Origin: Rivularia sp963920925
GTDB taxonomy: Bacteria > Cyanobacteriota > Cyanobacteriia > Cyanobacteriales > Nostocaceae
Direction of reading: 5' to 3'
Assembly (NCBI RefSeq): GCF_963920925.1
Contig: NZ_CAWUDI010000026.1
Location: 57,642-121,641, forward strand
Length of the DNA: 64,000 nucleotides
The number at the start of each line of letters is the position of its first letter. The stretch's first letter is position 1. Below, in pieces: positions 53,100 through 62,744 of the stretch. Below the pieces are notes generated by a model. The model worked only from the letters and a program-made list of their open reading frames with translations, made no database searches and had not been told where the DNA came from. Made by a program: the position numbers and the translations under genes.

Positions 53100-54089
53100 T
53101 TATTTGCTGGCAATAGTCGGTTCTTTGATTGAGATATTGGCACGCTCTAAATAAAACTTGAGTAGCGCCGTATATATGCGATCGATTGATGGCATCTGAT
53201 ATGGTTGTCTTGAACTCCAGATGACTGCAAAAGGATTAGGTTCCCAAACAACCATGTTTCCCTCTGCATCGTAGCTGTAATCAAAAGCCATGTAATCGAA
53301 ACCCAGCGCTTTGCGTGCTTGCTGTAATTTTTCGTGGTTTGGATCTTCACCACTAAAATAAGCAATTTCTTCTGCCTTTTGTTTTTCAGCTAGTACCCGC
53401 TGATTATTGCGTACTTCCCAACCGTGAGAAAGCATCAACGGACCTGGAATACCCATATCGCCGATCGCAAAGTAGCGGTATTTACGATACAAACCTTCTT
53501 CGTCCTTAGTATCAATAAATTCTACTGCAATCGGAGCAATAAATTGATCGAAAGGAACGCTATCTAATTCATCGCGATTTTGGACTAAAAAGCTTTCACT
53601 ACCATGCACCCAGTCTTCACGAATTAGGAAAGGTGTTGATAATCCTCCTAATGTTTTTTTGAAGTCTTCTACGTCGGTAATTTTTATTGTTTCTGCCGTG
53701 CGAATACCCACATCCCTAATCATTTTCGCCGCAACTGATTTGATTGAGCTTGAATGTGTATCTATGGGATTAATAATCGGAATATTACGCGATAAGCATT
53801 CAGATTCTAATAGTTTCGCTTCCTGATAAATATGAGGGAATCTTTCTTTTAAAGGGTCTTGTAACCAAGGTAAGAACAACGCATAGCGGTCCCAATTAGT
53901 AATCTTGCAACCTGGAAGATACTGAACTTCAAATAGATTCGCCGCTTCGGGAAAGTTTTGGCTCACCCAATAAAGAAAATAGTCATTGTATGTTGACTGA
54001 TGGTCGCTTTGTCGAGCAATTAAAATCCGTTTTGGGTAACGAACATTGTTGATAAGTTGCTTAAGCGTCTGACGAACTTGATTATACAT
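53100..54089 (-). CDS. ATP-grasp domain protein
   Basis: A 329-residue protein with an ATP-grasp pattern. The central glycine-poor loop FLIREDWVHGSESFLVQNRD (about 154-173) fits the ATP-binding beta strands. GFDYMAFDYSYDAEGNMVVW (263-282) leads into EPNP (283-286), where the E-x-N pair binds magnesium. ATP-grasp enzymes join a carboxylate to an amine or other nucleophile through an acyl-phosphate, as in RimK or D-Ala ligase. Being the first gene of a minus-strand glycan operon, it may attach an amino acid or acid group to a sugar, or build a modified donor; this is inference. It is divergent from the GT-A-like gene at 54910 across 820 bp. Confidence 0.8.
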   Translation of the reverse strand: MYNQVRQTLKQLINNVRYPKRILIARQSDHQSTYNDYFLYWVSQNFPEAANLFEVQYLPGCKITNWDRYALFLPWLQDPLKERFPHIYQEAKLLESECLSRNIPIINPIDTHSSSIKSVAAKMIRDVGIRTAETIKITDVEDFKKTLGGLSTPFLIREDWVHGSESFLVQNRDELDSVPFDQFIAPIAVEFIDTKDEEGLYRKYRYFAIGDMGIPGPLMLSHGWEVRNNQRVLAEKQKAEEIAYFSGEDPNHEKLQQARKALGFDYMAFDYSYDAEGNMVVWEPNPFAVIWSSRQPYQMPSIDRIYTALLKFYLERANISIKEPTIASK

Positions 54090-54909
54090 ATAGCTTTATC
54101 TTTTATTAACTAAGAAAATTTAAGTCGATTTAATATTTAGTTTATATTATGACTTAAAGTTTTCGTATTTTCTCGGAGTTTGATAATTCAAAATTACCAA
54201 CTTAACTTAACTTGAGTTTTGCAGCTTTTCCAGAGAAATATCACTGAAAAATTAATTCAGATGCCACATTTTTACGCAATAACTTATGTGCAAACACTGA
54301 CAAAAAATCGTCAGTTTCGTGTTAAAAATTGAAACTTTTACAATTTTCTACTGAGTACTAGTTCTGACTTACTAATAACTGAACTTAGAAAGTATCAAAT
54401 ATCTTAACGGTAGAGCAAATATTGAAGATGTTTTAGTTCAGATGTAAAACGGAAAATTCAATTCATAGTCTAACTTTGCATTTGCAACTTATCCTAGAGC
54501 GAATTTACCGATCGTTCTAGAACAACTGAAAAGATTATATTCTTCATTAAGTATTATTACGGTTAGATTATTTGCTATATGGCTATAGCTAGATAAGCAA
54601 GAGGCTCTTTATGAAGGAGTTTAGAAGCGTAAATAAAGTTATCTTAATTACCTACATAAGATTACTGAATTTTGTTCGCAGAGCGTGAAAGGTATAAAAG
54701 GTTCAGTATATTTTCTGTTCACTAGCCACACGGTTTAATATATTTGTTCTTTGATTGAATATTCCAGTTAAATCACGCAAGTAATATTACGTGTGCTTTA
54801 AAGAAACTTTATATAACTTACGTAAGATTTACTAAATTTATATGCATTCTTTATAAATCTTCTGTTAGATATGGTTCATGTATTAATCTCTATTTAAGGA
54901 AAAACTCAT
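54090..54909. other. Divergent intergenic region between the second glycan operon and its third GT-A-like gene
   Basis: 820 bp of AT-rich sequence that must hold the promoters of both transcription units. I see no gene. A run of short direct repeats is absent, unlike most gaps in this window. A non-coding RNA is possible but not supported by any clear stem. Confidence 0.4.
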
Positions 54910-55962
54910 ATGACAGCTTTCGGTATATATACTCTTGCAAACGATATTGTATTCGACCAGTTAGTTGCACTTCTAAATAGTATTGAAGCTAACATTGGCT
55001 CCGATATTCCTGTATGTGTAATTCCTTTTGACAATCGTTTAAATAAAGTTAAGCAGGAAATCGGTTCGCGTGAAAACGTTACTTTATTTGAGGATACGTC
55101 TTCAATTGAACGTTGGGAAAACTTTGCTCTTCAATTTGCTAGCCTTCACCCAGAAGCACAACGTACCGATCGATTACATCCGCGATGGTACGCAGGAAAG
55201 CTGCATCGTAAGTTTGTCGCGTTTGATGGATCTTTTGAAAAGTTTGTCTTTTTCGACGCAGATAGTCTAGCTATGAAACCGATTGACGATATCCAAGAAA
55301 AATTACAGACTTACGACTTCGTTTTTGATGATTGGGAACATACCAAATCTCAAGATAAGGCAGCGTTAAATATTCCTTTAATTGAAGCAACTGGTATGTT
55401 TACACAAGCGGAAATACAGCCAAAACTACACTGTTCAAGCTTCTTCGGCTCAAAACGTGGAATCTTCAATATTGAAGAATTAAATATATTGCTCAAGCAG
55501 ATGATTGAACAAAATGAAGCAGCTTGGGTTAACGCGACAGCTTGGTGGGATGATGCTTTCTTGTTTAACTACATGACTCTGAAATCCAATCGCTCGCAAT
55601 TCAACTTTACACTCAGCCCCGATGGTAATGATAGAAGTGGTAACTGTGCTAATGCAGATCCATTCGTTGCGATCGACAATGTTTTATTTAATCAAGAGGG
55701 ACTTAAACCTATTCACCGAATACATTATATGGGCTACCCATCAATTGACTTTACAAGATTGTCTAGAGGAGAAGACGTTGATATCCGCTTTAAAGATATC
55801 TTTTTGCACTATCGCTTTCTCAAACAACCTCATTTAAAACCATTGCTTCTGAAACCACCTACTTTTCAAGCTAAGGCAAATCGATCAATCAAAAAGTTAG
55901 TTAGTAAAATCGGTAAAATCGCAAGTTTAAAGGGAAAACTGACTACATCTTTCCCTAGTTAA
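54910..55962 (+). CDS. GT-A-like protein of the cyanobacterial family, paralog 3
   Basis: A 350-residue protein starting MTAFGIYTLANDIVFDQLVA. It shares with the genes at 43554 and 44481 the ANDxVxDxxxALLNSI start and IPFD motif; the acidic site is F-F-D116-A-D118, followed by LHCSSFFGSKRGIFNIEE and IHRIHYMGYPSIDFTRLS. The C-terminal 40 residues are basic (SIKKLVSKIGKIASLKGKL), as in paralog 2. It is probably a nucleotide-sugar transferase with a GT-A fold. A good Shine-Dalgarno (aaggaaa) precedes the ATG. It is transcribed away from the minus-strand operon that holds its paralogs, so it may share control with it. Confidence 0.8.
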   Translation: MTAFGIYTLANDIVFDQLVALLNSIEANIGSDIPVCVIPFDNRLNKVKQEIGSRENVTLFEDTSSIERWENFALQFASLHPEAQRTDRLHPRWYAGKLHRKFVAFDGSFEKFVFFDADSLAMKPIDDIQEKLQTYDFVFDDWEHTKSQDKAALNIPLIEATGMFTQAEIQPKLHCSSFFGSKRGIFNIEELNILLKQMIEQNEAAWVNATAWWDDAFLFNYMTLKSNRSQFNFTLSPDGNDRSGNCANADPFVAIDNVLFNQEGLKPIHRIHYMGYPSIDFTRLSRGEDVDIRFKDIFLHYRFLKQPHLKPLLLKPPTFQAKANRSIKKLVSKIGKIASLKGKLTTSFPS

Positions 55963-57169
55963 GTAGAAATAAACTGTTCTCAGTTTATGTACGAGTGGCT
56001 ATGAGTTGTAATAACCGAAAAGCTATACAAATCATTTTGCCCTATGGCGATAGCTTCGCTTGCTCATAAAGGCGATCGCCAATCCGTACAGTGACCTTTT
56101 TCTAAAAGTGATATTAAAATTCTTTCACCAGATATTATTGTTCTAAATTTAACATTGATTTCATGTTAATTATATCTACGACAGTTTTTACTGTGTTATT
56201 CTCTGTTCATAAGTCAGTATAAACACTAGCTTTTTAGAAAATTACAAAATTTTTTATTGATTTTAAATTTTCTAGAAACGATTAGTTCCGCAGGTTGCAT
56301 TCTTTCCGCACGTGAATAAGGCTACAAATAAATATTTAATGGCGATAGAGGCTGTATAGCTGAACCCTTTTATATATTAGTTTTTAAGCTTGGGCACAAA
56401 AGCTACCAATAAAAGTCGTATATTATCGTTAGGCGTATACTTATTATGTCCAAAATGCTAATAAAAAAAAAGTTCGAGTGCTTTCTATTGACTTTATATT
56501 TTGGCATATTTGGTACGAGAAAAAATTACATTATTTTTATAATTTAATTTAATTTAATTTAATTTTTATCGCATAATAGTTTAGTTTTAATTAACCTATT
56601 AAACAGGTTTGATTAAAATTTGGCTAATAGGAACTAATAAGTTCAATTAAATAGATATATTGCAGCCTTTTTTAATGCATTTAAAGGTTGATTAATTTTA
56701 GTATCATTAGGCGTTATTGCCCTAAAAGATACTGAAAATATAGCTTGAGTTGGAACAATTACTGTAGGGTGCCAGCAACGCAGAGCCTTGTTAGCAGTTT
56801 ACTTGACTGAAAATGAGGAAAAGAATCGAAAAAAGTTAGAATTCCTATTTGATTTTTTGTATAGCCTGCGTTTGAATTTTTTTTTAATTCCACTTTCATC
56901 CCTGTTTACGGTTTCTGATTTATTTCATAACTTTAAATTACGTTATATCCAGATAAACCTGGTTTATTCGAGCCTATCGATAATAGTGCAAACGTTAGAT
57001 TTATCGAACTTTGATATGGGCTAATAGAAAATTCTTTATAGTCCAAAGTTCTAATTTTTTAGTGTGAATTAATACAAAAAAATTCAACATAATCGTTGAA
57101 GAAAATCGGATGCTTCTAAGTCAGATTGAAGCAAATAAAGAACTATTTATGAATTAATTAGAGGATAAA
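55963..57169. other. 1.2-kb AT-rich intergenic region with simple repeat and hairpin
   Basis: The longest gene-free stretch in the window. It holds one HIP1 site near 56071, a 5-bp tandem repeat (aattt, five units, 56541-56565) and a two-part hairpin at 56700-56733 (AGTATC/GATACT outside, TTAGG/CCTAA inside). A 78-codon open frame at 56788-57024 has no ribosome binding site and a composition that does not look coding, so I do not call it. The hairpin may be a terminator or part of a small RNA. Confidence 0.45.
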
Positions 57170-60100
57170 ATGGCAGATACTACAAACAACAATAACACTG
57201 CAAAAGCTTCATTTATAATTAACCCTGGCGGCGATAGCATCAATAGCAGCACTTATGCTAGTGGAAGTTTTGTTATTACTAATAATTCCACCAACGGTGA
57301 AAAGATTAAGAAAGTTACTCTTGATTTAAGTACTAGTATTTTTCCAGATTTAGTATTCGATCCTGATGGTATTGCTGGGGACCCGGTTGGTAAAAAATTT
57401 ACTCCCGATCGCCAAGGAGGAACCGGATTTGTTAGTAGTAATTTTATTAAACCTCATGATGATGGTTATGATGCAGTAGAAATATATTTCAATGATTTCG
57501 ATCCTGGTGAAACATTTACTTTCTCTGCTGATGTAGATCCCACAAGCGTCAGGGGTTTACCTCAACCAGGCCCCAAAGATTCTGGAAGTGTATCGGGATT
57601 GGAATTAATCGGATCGGAAGTAACAGTAGATTTCGATAATAATGCCACATATACCGGACAAACCTACAGAATCCCCGGTAGTTTGGATGGCTCGAAAGCT
57701 GTAATTAAATCTACTTTACCTCCCAAACTGGCAATCGAAGTTTTGGGGTTATCTCCTTTACCTGCGGTAATTTCAGAACTTAATCAAACTGTGAGAATTT
57801 CTGGTACACCAGGTGTTGAGGTTGCATTATTAGCAGTTGAAGGTGGTTTATTTCTTGATGATTATAGTGGGTTTGATATCGATCCATTTGAAGCCAATTC
57901 AGCTATTAAAGTTGAAGAAAAGTTTGCAGCCATAGGTTCTCAGGGCTATGTAGATATCCCCATCACCTTGAAAGATTCACTGAATGATTCTAAAAATAAT
58001 GGAGGAATAAATCATTTAGTTGCTGTAGCTAAAGATTCAGATGGTGCTACAGGTTTGCTTTCTGATGTAAAGATTATAGATATTCAATCTGCTTCAACAC
58101 CAGAGCCGAATCCAACACCAGAACCAAACCCAACACCAGAACCAAATCCAATCCCAGAACCAAACCCAACCCCAGAGCCAAACCCAACATCAAACACTAT
58201 TCGTATCAATGCTGGTGGTAATGCTTATACAGATATAAACGGTAATTTATGGAGTGCTGACCAGTATTTTACTGGAGGTAAAACATATTCTAGTAAAGCT
58301 GATATATCTAATACCGAAGACGATAAGCTATACCAAACCGAACGCTGGACAAAAGATTTATCCTACGTTATCCCAGTTACAAATGGCGACTATAAGATAA
58401 ATATTAAATTTGCAGAACTTTATTGGGATGGTGCAAATAAAAGGAATTTTGATTTATCTGTTGAAGGACAAAACGTTATTGATGACCTTGATATTTTTAC
58501 AGAAGCAGGAGGCAAAAATACAGCTTTAGATAAATCTTTTGATGTTACCGTCAGCGATGGAACCTTAAATTTAGATTTTCTAAGTAATTCCGATAATGCA
58601 AAGTTAGCAGCAATCGAAATTATTGGCGCTTCTACACCGAATCCAAATCCAACTCCGACTCCAACACCAAATCCAACACCAGATCCAACACCAGACCCCG
58701 ATCCAACACCAGATCCGACACCAGATCCAACACCAGATCCGACACCAGATCCAACACCAACAAACATTATTCGCATTAACGCTGGTGGAAATGCTTATAC
58801 AGATGTAAACGGTAATTTATGGAGTGCTGACCAGTATTTTACCGGAGGTAAAACATATTCTAGCAAAAGTGATATAACCAATACGCAAGACGATAAGCTG
58901 TATCAAACAGAACGCTGGACAAACAACTTATCTTACGTAGTTCCGGTTACAAATGGTGACTACAAAGTAAATGTTAAGTTTGCAGAAATTTACTGGGATG
59001 AAGCAGGTAAAAGAAGTTTTGACTTATCTGCTGAAGGTCAATTAGTTATTGATGACCTTGATATCTTCGCAGAAGCAGGAGGTAAAAACCTTGCTTTAAA
59101 CAAATCTTTTGATGTTACCGTCAGCGATGGAACCTTAAATTTAGATTTTCTGAGTAATTCCGATAATGCGAAGTTAGCAGCAATTGAAATTATTGGTGGT
59201 TCAGCACCAATTACACCACCAAGCCCACCAACAAATCCCAACACAGGTACTATTCGCATCAATGCTGGTGGTGATAACTACACCGATACAGCAGGTAATG
59301 TATGGATGAAAGACCAGTATTTTGATGTAGGTCAGACATTTTCTACCAATGCAGGTATTTTCAAAACCGAAGAAGACAAACTGTATCAGACAGAGCGCTG
59401 GGCCAAAAATTTAGGATATGACATACCTGTAAGCGATGGTAACTACAGGGTTAATTTACATTTTGCAGAAACTTATTTCGATGATTTTAATAAGCGTATA
59501 TTTGATGTATCTGTAGAAGGAGAAAGAGTCGTTGATGATTTAGATATTTTTGCTAAATCTAAGAATGCTTTTTTCCCTGGAAAAGATTCCGCTTATGTCT
59601 ACTCTGTTGATAATGTCAACGTTACCGATGGTTTTTTAAATCTAGACTTTGATGCTAGTGTAGATAACGCTAAAATTTCTGCAATTGAAATTGTTTCCCT
59701 GACTGGCCCGCAAGTCATTTTCAAACAAACAGATGGTAATACCTCTGTGGTTGAAGGTGAAGCTACGGGAGATAGTTATTCAATAATTTTAAACAGTCAA
59801 CCAACTGGTGATGTGACTGTAAACTTAGGTTCCAACAGCCAAATTAGTACAAGCCAGAATAGTGTTACCTTTACTCCAGATAATTGGAATGTACCTCAAA
59901 GCATAACGGTTAAAGCTTTAGACAATAATCTTGCAGATGGCAACCAAAGCGTAAATATTACACACACTATTAGTAGCTCAGATCAAAATTATGATAGTCT
60001 GAGCTTGCCTAATATCTCTGTTTTTATAAGTGATGATGATACCGTTGCAATCGCCTTTACTAAAAAGACAGTTGCAGCGATGTCCATGCCAACAGCAGCA

Positions 60101-61555
60101 GCTTGGGGGCCAGATCATAGACTGTATGTTGGTTCGTATTTGGGTGAAATCAAAGCATATACTTTCGATGATAATTACAATGTCATTGACACTCAAACCA
60201 TAACCACCTTGAAGGGTGTATCGAATCCAAACATATTAGGTATAGCCTTCAACCCATACGATACTTCTGACTCCCCTACTATCTATGTATCTCACAATAA
60301 ACTGTATGCTAACGGTGGTTCGTCTTTTCCAGACACCGAATTATCTCCCTACAGCGGACAGATATCAACCTTAGAAGGGCCACTATTCTCTACAGTTACA
60401 CCATTAATAACCGGGCTACCAGTTTCCAATCACGACCACGGTGTCAATAGTATGACCTTTGACAACGAAGGTAATCTATATATTGCAGTCGGTGGAAATA
60501 CAAATGCAGGTATATCAGCAGCTAAAATTGGCGGGATTCCTGAATCTCCCTTTGCTGCGGCAATTTTGAAGGCAGAAATTACTAAGCCTGATTTTAATGG
60601 TCAGGTTAAATATGAATTACCTGCTGACTTTGTGCCACCCCAAGGATTAACATTCGACCCCGCAGAAAGTCAGGTATTTGGGGATGTCGCCAAGGTTGTG
60701 GATGGCGTTGATGTGTCTGTATATGCTAGCGGTACACGCAATCCTTTTGATTTAGTCTGGACTACAAAAGGGTTAATGTACGCAACGGATAATGGCCCGA
60801 ATGGTGGATTTGGGGATGTCTCAACTTCTGCAACAACTCAAGAGCCAGTTAAAAACGCACCAGACGAATTAAATCTGATTGTAGAAGATGCATATTACGG
60901 TCATCCTAACCGAAATCGCGGACAAGAAGACCCCCGTCAAAACGTTTATTACAGTGACAAAGACGCTAGTATTCCAGGGGTTTATACCGAACAATTAACA
61001 ACTTTTCCCGCATCTACTAACGGTATTGATGAGTACCGCGCTAATACATTTGGCGGACAAATGCGAGGTAATTTAATTACTCAAAAGTGGAATGGGGAAT
61101 CATTTAATGTCGTTTTATCCCCAGATGGTACTCAAGTAGTAAATCAAGAAACTTTAGATCCTCAGTCTAAAGCTTTAGACATATTAACTGGGCCTGGAGG
61201 AGCCATAGTCGGAATTAACCTCAGTGGCAGTAAAATTGATGTTTCAACTCCCAACGATATTACTGTAAGTGGTGCTACTGCTTATGATATCTTCCCTTGG
61301 AGAGCGCCTTCTACAGGAGGTAACTTGTTTATCATTGGCGGTGACGAGTTTGGAGATTTGAGTAATACTAGCGTTACCATTGGCGGTGAAGTTGCACAAT
61401 TAACTTCGGTTTCAGATAAGCAAATTATGGGTATTCTTCCGTCATTTAGTCATGCTTCAGGCGATTTATTGGATATTTTTGTGACAAGTGAAGGTCAGAC
61501 TTCCTTACTTAGCGATGCATTTTTACCGTTATTTGGTTCTGCACACTTTGTTTAA
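57170..61555 (+). CDS. Large multidomain surface protein: malectin x3, Calx-beta, beta-propeller, IPT-like
   Basis: A 1461-residue protein. The N-terminal 300 residues are beta-rich (start MADTTNNNNTAKASFIINPG). Three malectin-type carbohydrate-binding domains follow (about 343-487, 533-677, 694-844; each with TIRINAGG, LYQTERW and AIEI). They are separated by Pro linkers made of PEPNPT and PDPTPD repeats. A Calx-beta-like domain lies at about 849-957 (SVVEGEATGDSYSIIL; SVTFTPDNWNVPQSITV), then a six-bladed-type sugar-dehydrogenase/NHL beta-propeller (about 961-1360; YVGSYLGEIKAY, GVNSMTFDNEGNLYIAVGGN, GTRNPFDLVW). The end resembles an IPT/TIG domain. No Sec signal and no RTX repeats are seen, so the export route is unclear. 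Role in glycan binding at the surface is inference. Confidence 0.85.
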   Translation: MADTTNNNNTAKASFIINPGGDSINSSTYASGSFVITNNSTNGEKIKKVTLDLSTSIFPDLVFDPDGIAGDPVGKKFTPDRQGGTGFVSSNFIKPHDDGYDAVEIYFNDFDPGETFTFSADVDPTSVRGLPQPGPKDSGSVSGLELIGSEVTVDFDNNATYTGQTYRIPGSLDGSKAVIKSTLPPKLAIEVLGLSPLPAVISELNQTVRISGTPGVEVALLAVEGGLFLDDYSGFDIDPFEANSAIKVEEKFAAIGSQGYVDIPITLKDSLNDSKNNGGINHLVAVAKDSDGATGLLSDVKIIDIQSASTPEPNPTPEPNPTPEPNPIPEPNPTPEPNPTSNTIRINAGGNAYTDINGNLWSADQYFTGGKTYSSKADISNTEDDKLYQTERWTKDLSYVIPVTNGDYKINIKFAELYWDGANKRNFDLSVEGQNVIDDLDIFTEAGGKNTALDKSFDVTVSDGTLNLDFLSNSDNAKLAAIEIIGASTPNPNPTPTPTPNPTPDPTPDPDPTPDPTPDPTPDPTPDPTPTNIIRINAGGNAYTDVNGNLWSADQYFTGGKTYSSKSDITNTQDDKLYQTERWTNNLSYVVPVTNGDYKVNVKFAEIYWDEAGKRSFDLSAEGQLVIDDLDIFAEAGGKNLALNKSFDVTVSDGTLNLDFLSNSDNAKLAAIEIIGGSAPITPPSPPTNPNTGTIRINAGGDNYTDTAGNVWMKDQYFDVGQTFSTNAGIFKTEEDKLYQTERWAKNLGYDIPVSDGNYRVNLHFAETYFDDFNKRIFDVSVEGERVVDDLDIFAKSKNAFFPGKDSAYVYSVDNVNVTDGFLNLDFDASVDNAKISAIEIVSLTGPQVIFKQTDGNTSVVEGEATGDSYSIILNSQPTGDVTVNLGSNSQISTSQNSVTFTPDNWNVPQSITVKALDNNLADGNQSVNITHTISSSDQNYDSLSLPNISVFISDDDTVAIAFTKKTVAAMSMPTAAAWGPDHRLYVGSYLGEIKAYTFDDNYNVIDTQTITTLKGVSNPNILGIAFNPYDTSDSPTIYVSHNKLYANGGSSFPDTELSPYSGQISTLEGPLFSTVTPLITGLPVSNHDHGVNSMTFDNEGNLYIAVGGNTNAGISAAKIGGIPESPFAAAILKAEITKPDFNGQVKYELPADFVPPQGLTFDPAESQVFGDVAKVVDGVDVSVYASGTRNPFDLVWTTKGLMYATDNGPNGGFGDVSTSATTQEPVKNAPDELNLIVEDAYYGHPNRNRGQEDPRQNVYYSDKDASIPGVYTEQLTTFPASTNGIDEYRANTFGGQMRGNLITQKWNGESFNVVLSPDGTQVVNQETLDPQSKALDILTGPGGAIVGINLSGSKIDVSTPNDITVSGATAYDIFPWRAPSTGGNLFIIGGDEFGDLSNTSVTIGGEVAQLTSVSDKQIMGILPSFSHASGDLLDIFVTSEGQTSLLSDAFLPLFGSAHFV
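58091..58195 (+). repeat. Coding tandem repeat, PEPNPT linker
   Basis: An 18-bp unit (ccagaaccaaacccaaca) is repeated about five times inside the malectin protein gene and encodes the Pro-Glu-Pro-Asn-Pro-Thr linker before malectin domain 1. Such repeats can change copy number by slippage. Confidence 0.8.
58632..58765 (+). repeat. Coding tandem repeat, PDPTPD linker
   Basis: 12-bp units (ccagatccaaca / ccagatccgaca) are repeated about nine times inside the malectin protein gene and encode the Pro-Asp-Pro-Thr linker between malectin domains 1 and 2. Unit sequence varies only at third codon positions. Confidence 0.8.
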
Positions 61556-61575
61556 TTAGCAAAAACGACTTAATT

Positions 61576-61599
61576 GCCCTCACTCTGCAAGAGTGGGGC
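61576..61599 (+). terminator. Hairpin after the malectin protein gene
   Basis: GCCC(t)CACTCT pairs with AGAGTGGGGC around a 3-nt loop, 20 bp after the stop codon. No strict T-run follows, so it is a likely but not certain terminator. Confidence 0.5.
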
Positions 61600-61689
61600 T
61601 ACAATTACAAAGCTTGTCTGCACGGGCTATTTTTATTTCGCTAAACTGGTTCTGGGGTGAATAAATCAAAATAAGGAAAGCTATTTTTT

Positions 61690-62463
61690 ATGCAGGTGTT
61701 TCGCTTACCAGTTCTTTCAGATAATTACATATTTCTGCTATACGATGATAAACAAAATATTGCTGCTGTAGTCGATCCAGCCCTGGCAAAACCTGTTTTA
61801 GATAAACTCCAGGAACTCAAAGCGGAATTAGTTGCGATCTTCAACACCCATCATCATTCCGATCATGTAGGTGGCAATCAAAAATTAATTGAAAAATTCC
61901 CACACCTGACAGTTTATGGTGGAAGCGTAGATTCAGGTAGAATTCCCGGACAACAAGTTTTTCTCGAAGATGGCGATCGCGTTTCTTTTTCTAATCGCAC
62001 TGGTGATGTTTTGTTCGTTCCCGGACACACTCGCGCTCACATAGCTTATTATTTTGCTCCCGAAAATTCCGAAGAGACGGGTGAGTTATTCTGTGGAGAT
62101 ACTTTATTTGCTGGGGGTTGTGGTCGCTTGTTTGAAGGGACACCAGCACAGATGGTAAATTCCTTAAGTAAAATCCGCGCTTTGCCCGATAATACGAGGG
62201 TTTGGTGCGCCCATGAATATACTTTGAAAAATTTGAAATTCGCCGTCACGGTGGATGGTAAAAACCCCGAACTTCAACAGCGATTTGAGCAAGTTAAAGC
62301 ACATCGCAGTCGGAATGAAGCTACCGTTCCCTCATTGTTAGGAGTAGAAAAACACACCAATCCGTTCTTGAGATGGGAACAACCAGCTTTACAATTGGCT
62401 GCAAATAGTAGCGATTCTGTACAAACTTTTGCAAAATTGCGGGGGATGAAAGATAATTTTTGA
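61690..62463 (+). CDS. gloB: Hydroxyacylglutathione hydrolase (glyoxalase II)
   Basis: A 257-residue metallo-beta-lactamase-fold enzyme that hydrolyses S-D-lactoylglutathione to D-lactate and glutathione, the second step of methylglyoxal detoxification. The metal motif THHHSDH is at 53-59 (H54, H56, D58, H59). Further ligands lie in VPGHTRAHIAYYF, FCGDTLFAGGCGRLFEG and WCAHEYTLKNLKFA. The C-terminal glutathione-binding extension is present (NPFLRWEQPALQLAANSSD). Length and motif order match GloB and not a generic hydrolase of this fold. The start MQVFRLPVLSDNYIFLLYD is typical for the family and is preceded by aaggaaag. Confidence 0.95.
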   Translation: MQVFRLPVLSDNYIFLLYDDKQNIAAVVDPALAKPVLDKLQELKAELVAIFNTHHHSDHVGGNQKLIEKFPHLTVYGGSVDSGRIPGQQVFLEDGDRVSFSNRTGDVLFVPGHTRAHIAYYFAPENSEETGELFCGDTLFAGGCGRLFEGTPAQMVNSLSKIRALPDNTRVWCAHEYTLKNLKFAVTVDGKNPELQQRFEQVKAHRSRNEATVPSLLGVEKHTNPFLRWEQPALQLAANSSDSVQTFAKLRGMKDNF

Positions 62464-62480
62464 AGTTAACAAATTCACCT

Positions 62481-62744
62481 TCATGATTCATATGCTTCGC
62501 TACGATGAGCGATTGCAACAACATATACTTGTACCAATTCATCGTCTATCGAGTAGATTACTCTATAATCGCCGATTCGATAGCGGTAGTAACCTAGATA
62601 ATCTCCCTTAAGGACTTTAATATTTGGGTGCGATTGGGGAGTTTGCTCTAACTGCTCCAAACATCGAGCTATTTTCTTGGCTAAGGCTTTGTCAGCATTG
62701 AGATAAACTTTTTGAACATCGGGATGTAGCAGAACTTCATACAT
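62481..62744 (-). CDS. RelE/ParE-family toxin
   Basis: An 87-residue protein of RelE-toxin size. It starts MYEVLLHPDVQKVYLNADKA, has the core KVLKGDYLGYYRYRIGDYRV followed by IYSIDDE, and ends with VVAIAHRSEAY. The basic and aromatic residues around R-x-R-x-G-x-Y-R-x-x-Y and the final H-R-x-x-x-Y fit ribosome-dependent mRNA endonucleases of the RelE group, while ParE-type gyrase poisons are an alternative. It overlaps the upstream antitoxin gene by 8 bp, the usual arrangement of type II toxin-antitoxin operons. Confidence 0.87.
   Translation of the reverse strand: MYEVLLHPDVQKVYLNADKALAKKIARCLEQLEQTPQSHPNIKVLKGDYLGYYRYRIGDYRVIYSIDDELVQVYVVAIAHRSEAYES

Noticed and set aside
56788..57024. 78-codon open frame in the gap before the malectin gene
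   Set aside because: No ribosome binding site, AT-driven Phe/Leu/Lys composition and no recognisable motif; probably chance.
58420..58808. Antisense and +1 frames rich in Gly-Val or Gln-His over the malectin linkers
   Set aside because: They are shadows of the repeated Pro linker codons in the real frame.
57170..61555. RTX-type calcium-binding secretion repeats in the large surface protein
   Set aside because: I looked for GGxGxDxUx nonapeptides and found none, so a classical RTX assignment is not supported.
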